Below are positions 8,835 to 17,927 of a stretch of DNA of 47,460 bases, in pieces. The notes under the pieces were generated by a model, which did no database searches, was not told the origin of the DNA, and saw nothing but the letters and a program-made list of their open reading frames with translations. Origin of the DNA: Paludibacter sp. 221. Its GTDB lineage: Bacteria; Bacteroidota; Bacteroidia; Bacteroidales; Paludibacteraceae. Made by a program: the position numbers and the translations under genes. Location: the NCBI RefSeq assembly GCF_010501035.1, contig NZ_QVMH01000011.1, positions 28,893 through 76,352 of the forward strand, in the 5' to 3' direction. The stretch's first letter is position 1, and every line of letters starts with the position of its first letter.

Positions 8835-10223
8835 ATGGAATTAATATACCGAAACCAGCATTTCAAACGGTTCTACCGTTTGATAAACAAGTATGGAAAA
8901 CGTGTGAATGTAGGCATGGTGTTGCTAATAGTTGCGTTGGTTACAATGATTATTGCAAACTCGCCCCTACGTGTATGGTACGAAGCATTGTGGAACGTCG
9001 AAATCACATTCGGAACATCTACCTTCAACTTTTTCAGTCATGGTGGACACCCGATGACACTTCTCGGCTTCGTAAATGATGCCCTGATGGCTATCTTCTT
9101 TTTCTCGGTAGGCTTGGAGATAAAGCGTGAAATGCTTGTAGGCGAGTTATCATCTTTCCGTCAGGTATTGCTGCCTTTCATTGCAGCATGCGGTGGAATG
9201 CTTGTTCCTGTACTCATATTTTTCATAACAGGAAAAATACAATCGTTCTCACCCGAAGAGCTTAGAGGTATGGCCATCCCAATGGCTACCGATATTGCCT
9301 TTTCGCTTGGGGTTTTAAGCCTGTTCAGCAAGCGGGTACCCGTTTCGTTAAAAGTATTTCTGCTCGCCCTTGCTATTGTCGATGACATTGGAGGTATCAT
9401 TGTTATCGCAATATTTTACAGTTCATTATCAACCCAATCACTCATATACTTAGGATTGTCGCTTGTTGGATTTACGTTTTTAATACTGGGTAATAGGCTT
9501 AGAATCAACAGTAAAGGATTCTATACGATTTTCGGAATACTGATTTGGTATATGTTCCTCCAAGCCGGAATCCATCCTACAATAGCAGGCGTTTTGGTAG
9601 CATTTACCGTTCCGGCACGCCCGTACCTCAACATAAAAAGATACACATCCGGGTTGCAACGCGATGTAGACCTCTTAAAATCAACAATAAGGCATTCGCG
9701 CGCCGACGAAAACAGTATCATGCTATCAAACCTTCAAATCCGCTATTTATCACGTGTAGAACGTGCATCGGACAGGGCGATAAGCCCCCTTCAGGATTTA
9801 GAAGATTCTTTGGGAGGAATTGTAAACTTTTTCATCATGCCCCTTTTCGCATTTGCAAATGCAGGTGTTGTATTCGACCTTTCGGGAGGATTAAGCGCAT
9901 TATCAGGCATAACACTATCTATTATGCTGGGGTTAATCGTTGGCAAATCGTGCGGCATCTTCTCATTCTCATGGCTGGCTATCAAATTAAAAATTTGCCG
10001 CATGCCTGCCGGAATGAATTGGAAAAACCTGTTCGGTATGAGCCTGCTCGGAGGTATAGGATTTACTGTAGCCTTATTCTTAGCCACACTCTCCTACCCC
10101 AAAGGCACCGACTTCCTCAATCAGGCAAAATTAGGTATATTATTAGGCTCGTTCATATCGGGAGTACTCGGCTACCTCTTCTTAAACAAGGTACTGCCCA
10201 AGTCGGGGAAAGAGGTAAAATAA
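8835..10223 (+). CDS. nhaA: Na+/H+ antiporter NhaA
   Basis: Inner-membrane antiporter exporting Na+ in exchange for H+, important for pH and salt balance. About 12 hydrophobic segments are present. The ion-binding aspartates are seen as D183-D184 in IVDDIGGI, with the assisting D153 in MATDIAFSLGV; these correspond to D163/D164 and D133 of the E. coli protein. NDALMAIFFFSVGLEIKRE and the late LGGIGFTVALFLA are also family signatures. At 462 residues it is somewhat longer than E. coli NhaA (388), largely through a middle loop at about 275-320, as in many Bacteroidota versions. It is monocistronic, with a terminator on each side. Confidence 0.94.
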   Translation: MELIYRNQHFKRFYRLINKYGKRVNVGMVLLIVALVTMIIANSPLRVWYEALWNVEITFGTSTFNFFSHGGHPMTLLGFVNDALMAIFFFSVGLEIKREMLVGELSSFRQVLLPFIAACGGMLVPVLIFFITGKIQSFSPEELRGMAIPMATDIAFSLGVLSLFSKRVPVSLKVFLLALAIVDDIGGIIVIAIFYSSLSTQSLIYLGLSLVGFTFLILGNRLRINSKGFYTIFGILIWYMFLQAGIHPTIAGVLVAFTVPARPYLNIKRYTSGLQRDVDLLKSTIRHSRADENSIMLSNLQIRYLSRVERASDRAISPLQDLEDSLGGIVNFFIMPLFAFANAGVVFDLSGGLSALSGITLSIMLGLIVGKSCGIFSFSWLAIKLKICRMPAGMNWKNLFGMSLLGGIGFTVALFLATLSYPKGTDFLNQAKLGILLGSFISGVLGYLFLNKVLPKSGKEVK

Positions 10224-10251
10224 AAAAAACGAAAAGATTATTAGCATATAT

Positions 10252-10291
10252 AACAGGCTTACCGGAAACAACAACAGGTAAGCCTGTTTCA
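10252..10291 (+). terminator. Terminator after nhaA
   Basis: AACAGGCTTACC (10252-10263) pairs perfectly with GGTAAGCCTGTT (10277-10288) around a 13-nt loop. The T-tract is short, so termination may be partial. Confidence 0.7.
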
Positions 10292-10367
10292 TATAAATCC
10301 ATTTGCCCATTGTGTTAAATGAAAAAACGGAGGTGAAAAACATAAAACAGATTCTAACTTTTTGTCG

Positions 10368-10375
10368 TATTTTTG
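10368..10375 (+). promoter_or_regulatory. -7 promoter element before priA that decides its start
   Basis: TATTTTTG fits TANNTTTG. Transcription would begin near 10381, downstream of the in-frame TTG at 10373. The ATG at 10397 is therefore the credible start of priA. Confidence 0.6.
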
Positions 10376-10396
10376 TATTTCTACGAAGAAGTATTG

Positions 10397-12898
10397 ATGA
10401 GTAAAAATCCCGAAAATAGTGTAAGTCAACAAGATTCACCAAACGTGAAGTATGTTGATGTAATTGTCCCTCTGCCTTTGGGTGGTACATTTACATACTC
10501 CGTACCTCCGCAATGGGCTGATAAAATACGTATCGGCATGCGTGTGGTAGTACCCTTCGGAAAAAAAAAGATGTACACAGCTATTGTATATCTCATCCAC
10601 TCCAAAGCGCCCGAAATTTACGAAGCAAAAGAGATAATCCATGTTTTGGATGAGCAGCCCGTATTGCGCCATCCGCAAATTAAATTTTGGGAGTGGATTT
10701 CGTCTTACTATCAGGCATATCTGGGCGATGTATATCAGGCGGCAGTACCCGCAGGGCTGAAGCTCGAAAGCGAAACCCAGATAAGGATAAACCCCGACTT
10801 TGAAGCCACTGAGGCAATGAAACCTCAGGAAGTAAAAATACTGGATGCACTTTCGGACGGAAAAACAATACGAATATCGGAACTAAACAAAACCACCGGA
10901 ATACGTGATGTAATGCCACCTATCAAATCGCTTTTGGAGCTGGGAGCTATAGAAATAAGCGAGGAACTGACTGAAAAATTCCGTCCTAAAACCGAGGCAT
11001 ACGTCCGGCTAAGCAACTCTGCTACGCAAGAAGATAATTTAAGAAAAGTTTTCGACGAACTTAGCCGTGCTAAGAAGCAACTGGAAGTGTTGATGAAATA
11101 CATTGAGTTATCGCGCTGCCTTACAAACAAAAAACGGGAAGTAAGCAAAAAAGACTTACTTGAACAAACCGGAGCATCTACTGCTATTTTAAGCAATTTA
11201 GTAGAAAAAAACATACTTGAGCTTTATCAGAAAGAAACCGGAAGGCTTGATGTTTCCGAAATACAAACAGCGGAACAATATGCACTGAACGAGTTTCAAC
11301 AAAAAGCATTTTCGGAGATAGAAAAAACTTTTCTTGAAAAACCTGTTGTATTACTGCATGGGGTAACATCGAGCGGAAAAACCGAGATATACATACACCT
11401 TATCCAAAAAGCATTGTCCGAAGGCAAACAAGTGCTTTACCTTGTGCCCGAAATAGCATTGACAACCCAGTTGACCTCCCGGCTGAAACGGGTATTCGGC
11501 AACAGGCTCGGCGTTTATCACTCCAAATTTTCGGATGCCGAGCGCGTCGAAATATGGAACAATGTACTGACCGACAAAAGTTACGATATAGTAATAGGGG
11601 TACGCTCGTCCGTTTTTCTTCCCTTCCGTAAACTGGGGCTTATCATCGTTGACGAAGAGCACGAAACAAGCTACAAGCAATTTGACCCCGCGCCACGTTA
11701 CCATGCCCGCAATGCGGCTATAGTACTTGCGGGTATGCACGGAGCTAAAACGCTGCTTGGCACTGCCACCCCTGCAATAGAAACATACTTCAATGCAAAA
11801 ACAGGGAAATACGGACTGGTGGAACTGAAACAACGGCACGAGGAAATAGCTATGCCCGAAATCATTACGGCCGACCTGAAAGAGGCTTACCGGAAAAAGC
11901 AAATGGAAAGCCATTTCACCCCTACCCTGTTAAAAAATATCCGCAAAGCACTCGACAACCACGAGCAGGTAATACTGTTTCAGAACCGGCGAGGCTATGC
12001 ACCTTATATCGAGTGTAAAGCATGCTCGTATGTACCCAAGTGCAAGAATTGTGATGTAAGCCTTACCGTTCACAAATCATTCAATACACTATCGTGCCAT
12101 TACTGTGGGTATACCGAGCCTATTCCGGCACTCTGCCCTGTTTGCCAAACACCCAATTTGAACACCAAAGGCTTTGGCACAGAGAAGATTGAAGACGAGA
12201 TAAAAGAAGTATTTCCCGAAGCACACATTGCCCGGATGGATTTGGATACTACCCGCTCTAAAAAAGGATATGAAAAAATTATTCACGATTTCGAAGAGCA
12301 TAAAATTGACATTCTGGTAGGTACGCAGATGATTTCGAAAGGCTTGGATTTTGGAGGAGTAAGCCTTGTAGGGGTACTCAATGCTGATAACTTACTGAAT
12401 TTTCCTGACTTCCGTGCACACGAACGGGCTTTTCAACTAATGGCTCAGGTAAGCGGGCGCGCAGGGCGAAAAACCAAACAGGGAACGGTAATTCTGCAAA
12501 CATCGTCGCCCGAACATCCGGTTATAAATCAGGTAATACAAAACGATTACGATGCCATGTATGATACGCAATGCGCCGAACGGCAATTGTTTAACTACCC
12601 TCCGTATTGCCGTCTGATACAAGTATCGTTGCGCCACCGAGATGCAGGAACAGTTAAAGCTGCAGCAAGCCAACTGGCATCAGCTATGCGGACTGTGTTC
12701 GGCAACCGTGTTTTGGGGCCTAACGACCCTCTCATCGCGCGTATTCAGAATATGTTTATCAAGCAGATTTTACTGAAAATAGAACTGAACGCCTCGGCCG
12801 AACAGGCAAAGCAGATACTACGCCAACTGACTAATCAGCTACAAACCGAGCCTAAATTCAAATCGCTTTGGATTAACTTAGACATCGACCCTATGTGA
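10397..12898 (+). CDS. priA: Primosomal protein N' (PriA replication-restart helicase)
   Basis: 3'-to-5' DNA helicase that reloads the replisome at stalled forks. The N-terminal 3'BD domain begins at VDVIVPLPLGGTFTYSVP. The helicase core has Walker A GVTSSGKTE, the DEEH box in IVDEEHETSYKQ, and motif III LLGTATPA. A cysteine-rich zinc region follows (CKACSYVPKCKNCD, CHYCGY, CPVCQ), then motifs V/VI with GTQMISKGLDF and QVSGRAGR. From the ATG at 10397 it has 833 residues, a little longer than E. coli PriA (732), as is common in Bacteroidota. The alternative TTG at 10373 overlaps the promoter. Expressed as a single gene. Confidence 0.95.
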   Translation: MSKNPENSVSQQDSPNVKYVDVIVPLPLGGTFTYSVPPQWADKIRIGMRVVVPFGKKKMYTAIVYLIHSKAPEIYEAKEIIHVLDEQPVLRHPQIKFWEWISSYYQAYLGDVYQAAVPAGLKLESETQIRINPDFEATEAMKPQEVKILDALSDGKTIRISELNKTTGIRDVMPPIKSLLELGAIEISEELTEKFRPKTEAYVRLSNSATQEDNLRKVFDELSRAKKQLEVLMKYIELSRCLTNKKREVSKKDLLEQTGASTAILSNLVEKNILELYQKETGRLDVSEIQTAEQYALNEFQQKAFSEIEKTFLEKPVVLLHGVTSSGKTEIYIHLIQKALSEGKQVLYLVPEIALTTQLTSRLKRVFGNRLGVYHSKFSDAERVEIWNNVLTDKSYDIVIGVRSSVFLPFRKLGLIIVDEEHETSYKQFDPAPRYHARNAAIVLAGMHGAKTLLGTATPAIETYFNAKTGKYGLVELKQRHEEIAMPEIITADLKEAYRKKQMESHFTPTLLKNIRKALDNHEQVILFQNRRGYAPYIECKACSYVPKCKNCDVSLTVHKSFNTLSCHYCGYTEPIPALCPVCQTPNLNTKGFGTEKIEDEIKEVFPEAHIARMDLDTTRSKKGYEKIIHDFEEHKIDILVGTQMISKGLDFGGVSLVGVLNADNLLNFPDFRAHERAFQLMAQVSGRAGRKTKQGTVILQTSSPEHPVINQVIQNDYDAMYDTQCAERQLFNYPPYCRLIQVSLRHRDAGTVKAAASQLASAMRTVFGNRVLGPNDPLIARIQNMFIKQILLKIELNASAEQAKQILRQLTNQLQTEPKFKSLWINLDIDPM

Positions 12899-12904
12899 GA
12901 AGAA

Positions 12905-12938
12905 ACAAAAAGAGAGAAACAATTGCTTGCTTCTCTCT
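12905..12938 (-). terminator. Hairpin between priA and tRNA-His, terminator on the minus strand
   Basis: AGAGAGAA (12911-12918) pairs with TTCTCTCT (12931-12938). Read on the minus strand it is followed by TTTTTGTTT, so it should end the tRNA-His transcript. Confidence 0.65.
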
Positions 12939-12944
12939 GTGTGC

Positions 12945-13022
<78 letters not shown>

Positions 13023-13091
13023 ATGTTTTTGCGTGTGCAAAGATAATATAGTATTCGGTTTTGTGCAAACTTTTTCGGTAAAATTATTGCT

Positions 13092-13949
13092 TTACAATTT
13101 TACTATTTCGTACGAGATAGAGTCAGAGCAGTTTATCTTAAGAAAAGAGGCGTTTTTTACATTATCCTTTGCCGCATCCAACGTTATATAACGAACTCCC
13201 TGTACGGTAGAATCTTCAAAATAATGGTCGTGCCCGGAAAGCACCATTGATACATTGTATGTCGAAAAAAGCCGGAAAAGAGCATACGTTTCTTCTAACA
13301 CAAAACTCCCTGTAGTTCCCTGCGAGAGGTCTTTGCAAGTGAAATTGGTGTGAGTAAAAACAATACAATTCCGGTAATTGCGTCTCTCGCGTTCAAGCAA
13401 ATCTTTGAGCCATACAGTCTGGCTTGTGCCAAGCGTACCACTGCCCGAATCGAGACAGATAAAAATATCCTTATAGTTGGGTGTCGCCACTTCAAAATAA
13501 TAAATGGAACTACCAAACATTTCTTTATAATACGGCCAACCCTCGAAATACAATTCGTGATTTCCCACACAGGCGGCATGGTTCACCTCAGGAAAATTCC
13601 GTAATACAGCACTATAATTCTCATAAGCCTGCTTCTCGCCCGACACCATATCACCGATGGATAAGCAACATACAGCTCCGGCATCGTCATTTACAGCTTG
13701 TAAAAACGTAGCTTGGTTAGAAGACAGACCACCCTTGCCGGTATGAAAGTCGGCAGCGGCATAAACCCGATACTCGTCGGCACCTACTGCGAGCGAGCTA
13801 AACCCGCAATTGAAATTCTGCGAATTGCTGAATTCATATCTCGAATTAACATTGTCGATACCAATGCCCAATGCCCCTCTGACGTATATAAGTTCGCACG
13901 AAGAGAGAAGCAATGCCGACAACAATAAAATAGAATATATCTTGCTCAT
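13092..13949 (-). CDS. Metallophosphoesterase lipoprotein (calcineurin-like)
   Basis: A 285-residue calcineurin-fold phosphoesterase, probably tethered to a membrane. The N terminus is a lipoprotein signal with lipobox LLSSC (Cys about residue 18). Metal-binding motifs in order: AAADFHTG (D-x-H), SIGDMVSG (GD), CVGNHELY (GNHE), FTHTNF (H) and VLSGHDHYFED (GHDH), the full set for a two-metal centre. Similar proteins hydrolyse phosphomonoesters or diesters; the substrate is unknown. It lies 9 bp downstream of the outer-membrane protein gene and is probably cotranscribed with it. That suggests joint envelope work, though this is inference. Confidence 0.87.
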   Translation of the reverse strand: MSKIYSILLLSALLLSSCELIYVRGALGIGIDNVNSRYEFSNSQNFNCGFSSLAVGADEYRVYAAADFHTGKGGLSSNQATFLQAVNDDAGAVCCLSIGDMVSGEKQAYENYSAVLRNFPEVNHAACVGNHELYFEGWPYYKEMFGSSIYYFEVATPNYKDIFICLDSGSGTLGTSQTVWLKDLLERERRNYRNCIVFTHTNFTCKDLSQGTTGSFVLEETYALFRLFSTYNVSMVLSGHDHYFEDSTVQGVRYITLDAAKDNVKNASFLKINCSDSISYEIVKL

Positions 13950-13958
13950 AGTGTTTTT

Positions 13959-14645
13959 TTAAAAGCTTAATTCAACACCGCTTTTGAAAAATCCGGCATA
14001 GTAATTTGATACTAAATGAAAAAATCCGGCAGGAATAAATCCGGCATCAAGAAACAGGCTTACATTCCCATTAAGCTTATACCTGCCGCCGGCCTTAAGA
14101 TGAAGAAACTGAACGCGTTCGATGTAAAAATCGTCGATATTTGAAATGGAAAAAATCAAGTTGTACTTATGCTCCTCCTCAAATACGCGTCCCTTTATTT
14201 CGTACAAAAAATTCGCACGTTCGTAAATAGCCTTTTCATCATACCTTACATTCCAGTACAACCTGTTTGAAAAGCCCAAGGTCACATCTACATACCGTGT
14301 TTTCAGCACTCCGGCTACAGCAACGGTAAACTCCTGTATGTCGTACAAAAAATAATTGCAATAGATATACTTATTGTAAAAACCTGCATCTATCCTTTTT
14401 TCTTCCGATACCGTCCACATAAAATCGCCCTGAGCAAAAAACGACCCCAGTCCGGCCGACTGAATCTTGCCTCCGGCATGGACAGAATAAATGTCCTCAA
14501 AAGCATAACCCGCTATACAAGCAGCTCCAATGTTATCATGTATAGCCGACGATTTATATTCGAGGTAAGGACGCATGCTCCATTGCGCAGAGATTGTGCC
14601 TAAATGAAAAGCAAATAGCAAAAAAAGATAAAACTTATATTTCAT
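13959..14645 (-). CDS. Outer-membrane beta-barrel-like hypothetical protein
   Basis: I chose the ATG at 14645 (228 residues), which starts a clean signal peptide (MKYKFYLFLLFAFHLG, cut after ISAQ). The open frame runs back to 14705 but would put 20 extra residues ahead of the signal. The mature part alternates hydrophobic and polar residues in many short strands rich in Tyr and Phe, with glycine turns, and ends in the phenylalanine of GVELSF. That is typical of a small outer-membrane barrel. No named family is recognised. It forms an operon with the phosphoesterase lipoprotein and has a textbook promoter at 14754-14784. Confidence 0.72.
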   Translation of the reverse strand: MKYKFYLFLLFAFHLGTISAQWSMRPYLEYKSSAIHDNIGAACIAGYAFEDIYSVHAGGKIQSAGLGSFFAQGDFMWTVSEEKRIDAGFYNKYIYCNYFLYDIQEFTVAVAGVLKTRYVDVTLGFSNRLYWNVRYDEKAIYERANFLYEIKGRVFEEEHKYNLIFSISNIDDFYIERVQFLHLKAGGRYKLNGNVSLFLDAGFIPAGFFHLVSNYYAGFFKSGVELSF

Positions 14646-14753
14646 TAGCTTCAGTAGAAAAGAGGACTTCAAACACACAACTTTTATATCCATCCGCTTT
14701 CCCAAAGCAGATTTTTATCAAGGCAGGTACTTTTTTATGTTAACCAACGTAAA

Positions 14754-14784
14754 CAAAAGTAAAACTTTTTTTCATATTAACAAA
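14754..14784 (-). promoter_or_regulatory. Promoter of the outer-membrane protein operon
   Basis: On the minus strand TTTG (14784-14781), 19 bp, then TACTTTTG (14761-14754). This is an exact fit to the Bacteroidota TTTG-N19-TANNTTTG promoter. The leader would be about 100 nt. Confidence 0.75.
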
Positions 14785-14886
14785 AAAGTAAACGTATTTG
14801 CAGATAGTGCTTTTAAGGCATATAACTTGTGATGGGAAATCTTTCAAATAGGAATATAGCTTTTTTTAAATCCCGCTAAAATTTGA

Positions 14887-14894
14887 TACTTTTG
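14887..14894 (+). promoter_or_regulatory. Putative -7 element before the AlkD-like gene
   Basis: TACTTTTG matches TANNTTTG, 77 bp before the ATG at 14971. With the minus-strand promoter at 14754-14784 it makes the 325-bp gap 14646-14970 a divergent promoter region; I see nothing else there. Confidence 0.55.
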
Positions 14895-14970
14895 TTTGTT
14901 GTTTCCTTTTTGTCAAAAAATATGGCAAAATAAATCTTCTTAGTTAAAATTTCATTCAACAACCCCCAAT

Positions 14971-15660
14971 ATGGATTTTTACGTTTTAAATCCGGAACTT
15001 GAACAGCAAATCACAGAAATACGGAGGAAAATCAAACTTTCGATGAACGGTGTGGTATCGGAACAAATGGAGCGCAACGGCATTGTGTACAAACAAAACT
15101 ATGGTGTTTCAATTCCCCGCCTGCGCGAAATAGCATCGCTATATGCTAAAAACCACGACCTCGCACAACGCCTCTGGGCACTCCATATCCGCGAGACGAT
15201 GATACTTGCCACTTTGCTCGAACCGGAAGAGAAAGCCACTATCCAATTGGCCGAACAATGGATGAAAGATGTAAACCAAATAGAACTTGTGGAGCAAATT
15301 TGTATGAACCTGTTCAGCAAAGCGTCCTTTGCCGAAATGCTTTGTTTCAGGTTTATCCAATCCGGTCAGGATATATGGAAGCAAATTACAGGTTTTACCC
15401 TCTCGGCCCGAATATATCAGCAGTTAAGCCAAGACACAATAAAAACTATCGTATCAGAGGGCATAAAAAACTCGGACACTGACAATTTATTCTTATACAA
15501 GTCCATTGCATTAAGCCTGAGCCGCTTATTACGTGCGGGGGAAGACGCCGCAAAATATATATTAAAAGAAATAGAGCCAATATCTTCGTCAAATATAAAC
15601 AGCCAAAAATACATCTGCCACGAAGTAAAAGAAGAAGCTCTCTTTTTGAATATTTTATAG
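14971..15660 (+). CDS. AlkD-like DNA alkylation repair protein (HEAT-like repeats)
   Basis: A 229-residue all-helical protein resembling the DNA alkylation repair (AlkC/AlkD-like) family of HEAT-repeat glycosylases. The N-terminal segment YGVSIPRLREIASLYAKNHDLAQRLWA and the following helix with R-E-T-M-I-L-A are family-like: YG(V/I)..P.LR followed by a short WxSxxxExR-type repeat, here WALHIRETM. Such proteins remove positively charged alkylated bases, or bind DNA without catalysis. The E-T-M-I-L-A stretch differs from the usual E-x-R, so activity is uncertain. It has its own promoter; the fur-family gene follows after 123 bp with a separate -7 box. Confidence 0.65.
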   Translation: MDFYVLNPELEQQITEIRRKIKLSMNGVVSEQMERNGIVYKQNYGVSIPRLREIASLYAKNHDLAQRLWALHIRETMILATLLEPEEKATIQLAEQWMKDVNQIELVEQICMNLFSKASFAEMLCFRFIQSGQDIWKQITGFTLSARIYQQLSQDTIKTIVSEGIKNSDTDNLFLYKSIALSLSRLLRAGEDAAKYILKEIEPISSSNINSQKYICHEVKEEALFLNIL

Positions 15661-15681
15661 AATGTTTTCAGTAAAATATTG

Positions 15682-15689
15682 TACCTTTG
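15682..15689 (+). promoter_or_regulatory. Putative -7 element before the Fur-family gene
   Basis: TACCTTTG is an exact TANNTTTG match about 95 bp before the ATG. No clear Fur/PerR palindrome is visible near it. Confidence 0.5.
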
Positions 15690-15783
15690 TTCGGTTCGGT
15701 TTGTTTTGTTACGAATACGGAATTTCATCCATTAACAAAGCATACCGGATAAAAATAGATGTGCTAAACCACTGAGGTTTTAA

Positions 15784-16254
15784 ATGAAGGAAGAAAATTC
15801 ATACGAAAAAGTAAAAGAGGCTTTCACTGAGTTTCTTGTAAAAAACCACCATCGTAAAACTCCCGAACGCTATGCTATTTTAGAAAGAGTATATAAATAC
15901 GATGGGCATTTCAATGCCGAATCGCTTTACAAGGAAATGCAGGCCGATTACAGGGTAAGCCTGGCTACAGTATACAATACTCTGGAGCTTCTTCTGAACA
16001 GCCATCTTATCATTAAGCATCAGTTTGGGCAGCAGGAAGCACAATACGAAAAGGCTTTTGGTGATAAAATACACCATCATCTGGTTTGTACAATCTGCGG
16101 TAAGGTAAAAGAGTTTTCGGACAAGCACATCCGCACCGTGATTCAGACAAAACGCTTTGCCTATTTCGAAACAAGCCACTATTCGCTGTACATATATGGG
16201 CTTTGCAGTAAGTGTAAACAAAAAAACAGGCAAAAAACGAAGAAATTGGTTTGA
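15784..16254 (+). CDS. Fur-family metal- or peroxide-responsive repressor
   Basis: Winged-helix regulator of 156 residues. The N-terminal DNA-binding part has the signature helix KTPERYAILERVYK and recognition helix SLATVYNTLELL. The C-terminal dimer domain has H-rich KIHHHLVCTICGKV and a second C-x-x-C in GLCSKCKQK, which form the structural zinc site. The basic tail KQKNRQKTKKL is longer than in E. coli Fur. Whether it senses iron, zinc or peroxide cannot be told by eye. purA lies downstream after 229 bp, separated by an intergenic repeat; fur next to purA is a common order in Bacteroidales. Confidence 0.88.
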   Translation: MKEENSYEKVKEAFTEFLVKNHHRKTPERYAILERVYKYDGHFNAESLYKEMQADYRVSLATVYNTLELLLNSHLIIKHQFGQQEAQYEKAFGDKIHHHLVCTICGKVKEFSDKHIRTVIQTKRFAYFETSHYSLYIYGLCSKCKQKNRQKTKKLV

Positions 16255-16440
16255 ATTTTTTCATAGGTTATTTTCAGTTATTTTTCGAAGGGTTTTAATT
16301 TAAGTTTTTCGTATAGTAGCGGGCTGCTTGAGAAAAATTTAAATGAAAAGACACGAAAAAGGGCGAAAATGAACATGAAAGAATATCATAAAAAAACTAA
16401 ACTAAAAATATTCGTAAAATTAAAAACAGTTTCTTTATAA
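16240..16440 (+). repeat. Intergenic repeat, copy C, before purA
   Basis: It shares TAGCGGGCT..TTGAG (about 16316-16331) with copy B and ends in AAAACAGTTTCTTTATAA. The stretch TAAAAATATTCGTAAAA (about 16402-16418) recurs in reverse complement at about 19179-19195. A possible left terminal repeat, GAAGAAATTGGTTTGAATTT, overlaps the last codons of the Fur-family gene. The family link is weaker than between A and B. Confidence 0.42.
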
Positions 16441-16483
16441 TAAACATTGAACTTATCACACAAAAAATTATACAATAAAAAAA

Positions 16484-17746
16484 ATGAAAGCAGATGTTTT
16501 GTTAGGTCTCCAATGGGGCGACGAAGGTAAAGGAAAAATCGTAGACGTACTTACTCCTAACTACGACTTGGTAACACGTTTTCAGGGAGGCCCGAACGCA
16601 GGCCACACATTAGAATTCGAAGGCAAAAAGTTTGTTTTACGCTCAATCCCATCGGGAATATTCCAAGGCGGCAAAGTTAACATCATCGGAAACGGAGTTG
16701 TACTCGACGCAGCTTTATTCAAGGCCGAAGTAGAGGCTTTGGAAAAATCAGGGCATCCGCTTACCGAACGCCTGAAAATATCGAAAAAGGCACATCTCAT
16801 TTTGCCTACACACCGCTTGCTCGATGCTGCTTACGAATCGGCAAAAGGTACTTCTAAAATCGGTACTACCGGAAAAGGCATCGGCCCCACATATACTGAC
16901 AAGATAAGCCGTAACGGGCTACGTGTAGGTGATATACTACACAATTTTGATGAAAAATATAAAGCAGCAACCGACCGTCATAAAGAAATTCTGAAACAAT
17001 ATAGCTTTGACTGTAGCAGTTTGCCCGAAATAGAAAAAGAATGGTTCGAAGGAATCGAATGCCTCAAAAGATTTGAACTGATTGACAGCGAGCATTTCAT
17101 AAACAACTCGCTGAAATCAGAGAAAAAAGTATTAGCCGAAGGTGCACAGGGCACTATGCTTGATATTGATTTCGGCTCATACCCTTTTGTAACCTCGTCA
17201 AATACCATTTGCGCCGGAGCATGTACCGGACTGGGAATAGCTCCACGAAGCATAGGCGAAGTATTCGGTATATTCAAAGCATATTGTACCCGTGTAGGTA
17301 GCGGCCCTTTCCCTACCGAACTATTTGATGAAACAGGCGAACAAATGCGTAAAATAGGTTTTGAATTCGGCTCGGTTACCGGACGTCCGCGCCGCTGTGG
17401 CTGGATCGACCTTGTTGCATTAAAATATGCAATCATGCTCAACGGTGTAACGCAGCTTATCATGATGAAAAGCGACGTATTAGACAGTTTTGAAACGATT
17501 AAGGCATGTGTGGCATATAAAATAGATGGCAAAGAGCTTACTGAGTTCCCGTTTGACATTGCGGAGAGCGTAGAGCCTGTGTATGCCGAGCTACCGGGAT
17601 GGAAAACCGACATGACAAAAATGCAAAGTGAAGCCGAATTTCCTGAAAACTTCAATGCATACATTCAGTTTTTAGAAAAAGAGCTGCAAGTTCCAATCAA
17701 AATAGTTTCAGTTGGCCCTGACAGGGCGCAAACTATTTTACGCTGA
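16484..17746 (+). CDS. purA: Adenylosuccinate synthetase
   Basis: Joins IMP and aspartate using GTP, the first committed step of AMP synthesis. The P-loop GLQWGDEGKGK is at residues 7-17, GTTGKGIGPTY near 125-136, and the conserved SVTGRPRRCGWIDLVAL further on. The end IKIVSVGPDRAQTI is typical. At 420 residues it has normal length. The ATG follows an AT-rich leader. It is a single-gene unit between the intergenic repeat and a very strong terminator. Confidence 0.96.
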   Translation: MKADVLLGLQWGDEGKGKIVDVLTPNYDLVTRFQGGPNAGHTLEFEGKKFVLRSIPSGIFQGGKVNIIGNGVVLDAALFKAEVEALEKSGHPLTERLKISKKAHLILPTHRLLDAAYESAKGTSKIGTTGKGIGPTYTDKISRNGLRVGDILHNFDEKYKAATDRHKEILKQYSFDCSSLPEIEKEWFEGIECLKRFELIDSEHFINNSLKSEKKVLAEGAQGTMLDIDFGSYPFVTSSNTICAGACTGLGIAPRSIGEVFGIFKAYCTRVGSGPFPTELFDETGEQMRKIGFEFGSVTGRPRRCGWIDLVALKYAIMLNGVTQLIMMKSDVLDSFETIKACVAYKIDGKELTEFPFDIAESVEPVYAELPGWKTDMTKMQSEAEFPENFNAYIQFLEKELQVPIKIVSVGPDRAQTILR

Positions 17747-17771
17747 TATTTGTTTTAAAACAGAGATATAA

Positions 17772-17812
17772 AGCAGAGGCTTTCTTACTATAAGAAAGCC
17801 TCTGCTTTTTAT
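17772..17812 (+). terminator. Terminator after purA
   Basis: A perfect 16-bp stem, AGCAGAGGCTTTCTTA (17772-17787) and TAAGAAAGCCTCTGCT (17791-17806), with a 3-nt loop followed by TTTTATAT. Confidence 0.92.
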
Positions 17813-17927
17813 ATGAAGATTAAACATTTCGGAATATAGCTTACTGATTTATAAAAAGATCTGCCAGATTGTCAAATGGCAGGGATTTTGATAAAACCAA
17901 AGGAAGAAACTTAAAAAAACAAAGGAT

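Noticed and set aside
9545-10318. 257-residue plus-strand frame inside nhaA
   Set aside because: It is a shifted shadow of nhaA, basic and without domain features.
11351-11914. 187-residue minus-strand frame opposite priA
   Set aside because: Shadow of the priA helicase core; no start context and no family features.
16978-17664. 228-residue minus-strand frame inside purA
   Set aside because: It lies entirely opposite purA, a certain gene, and has shadow-like composition (rich in Ser, Pro, Ile).
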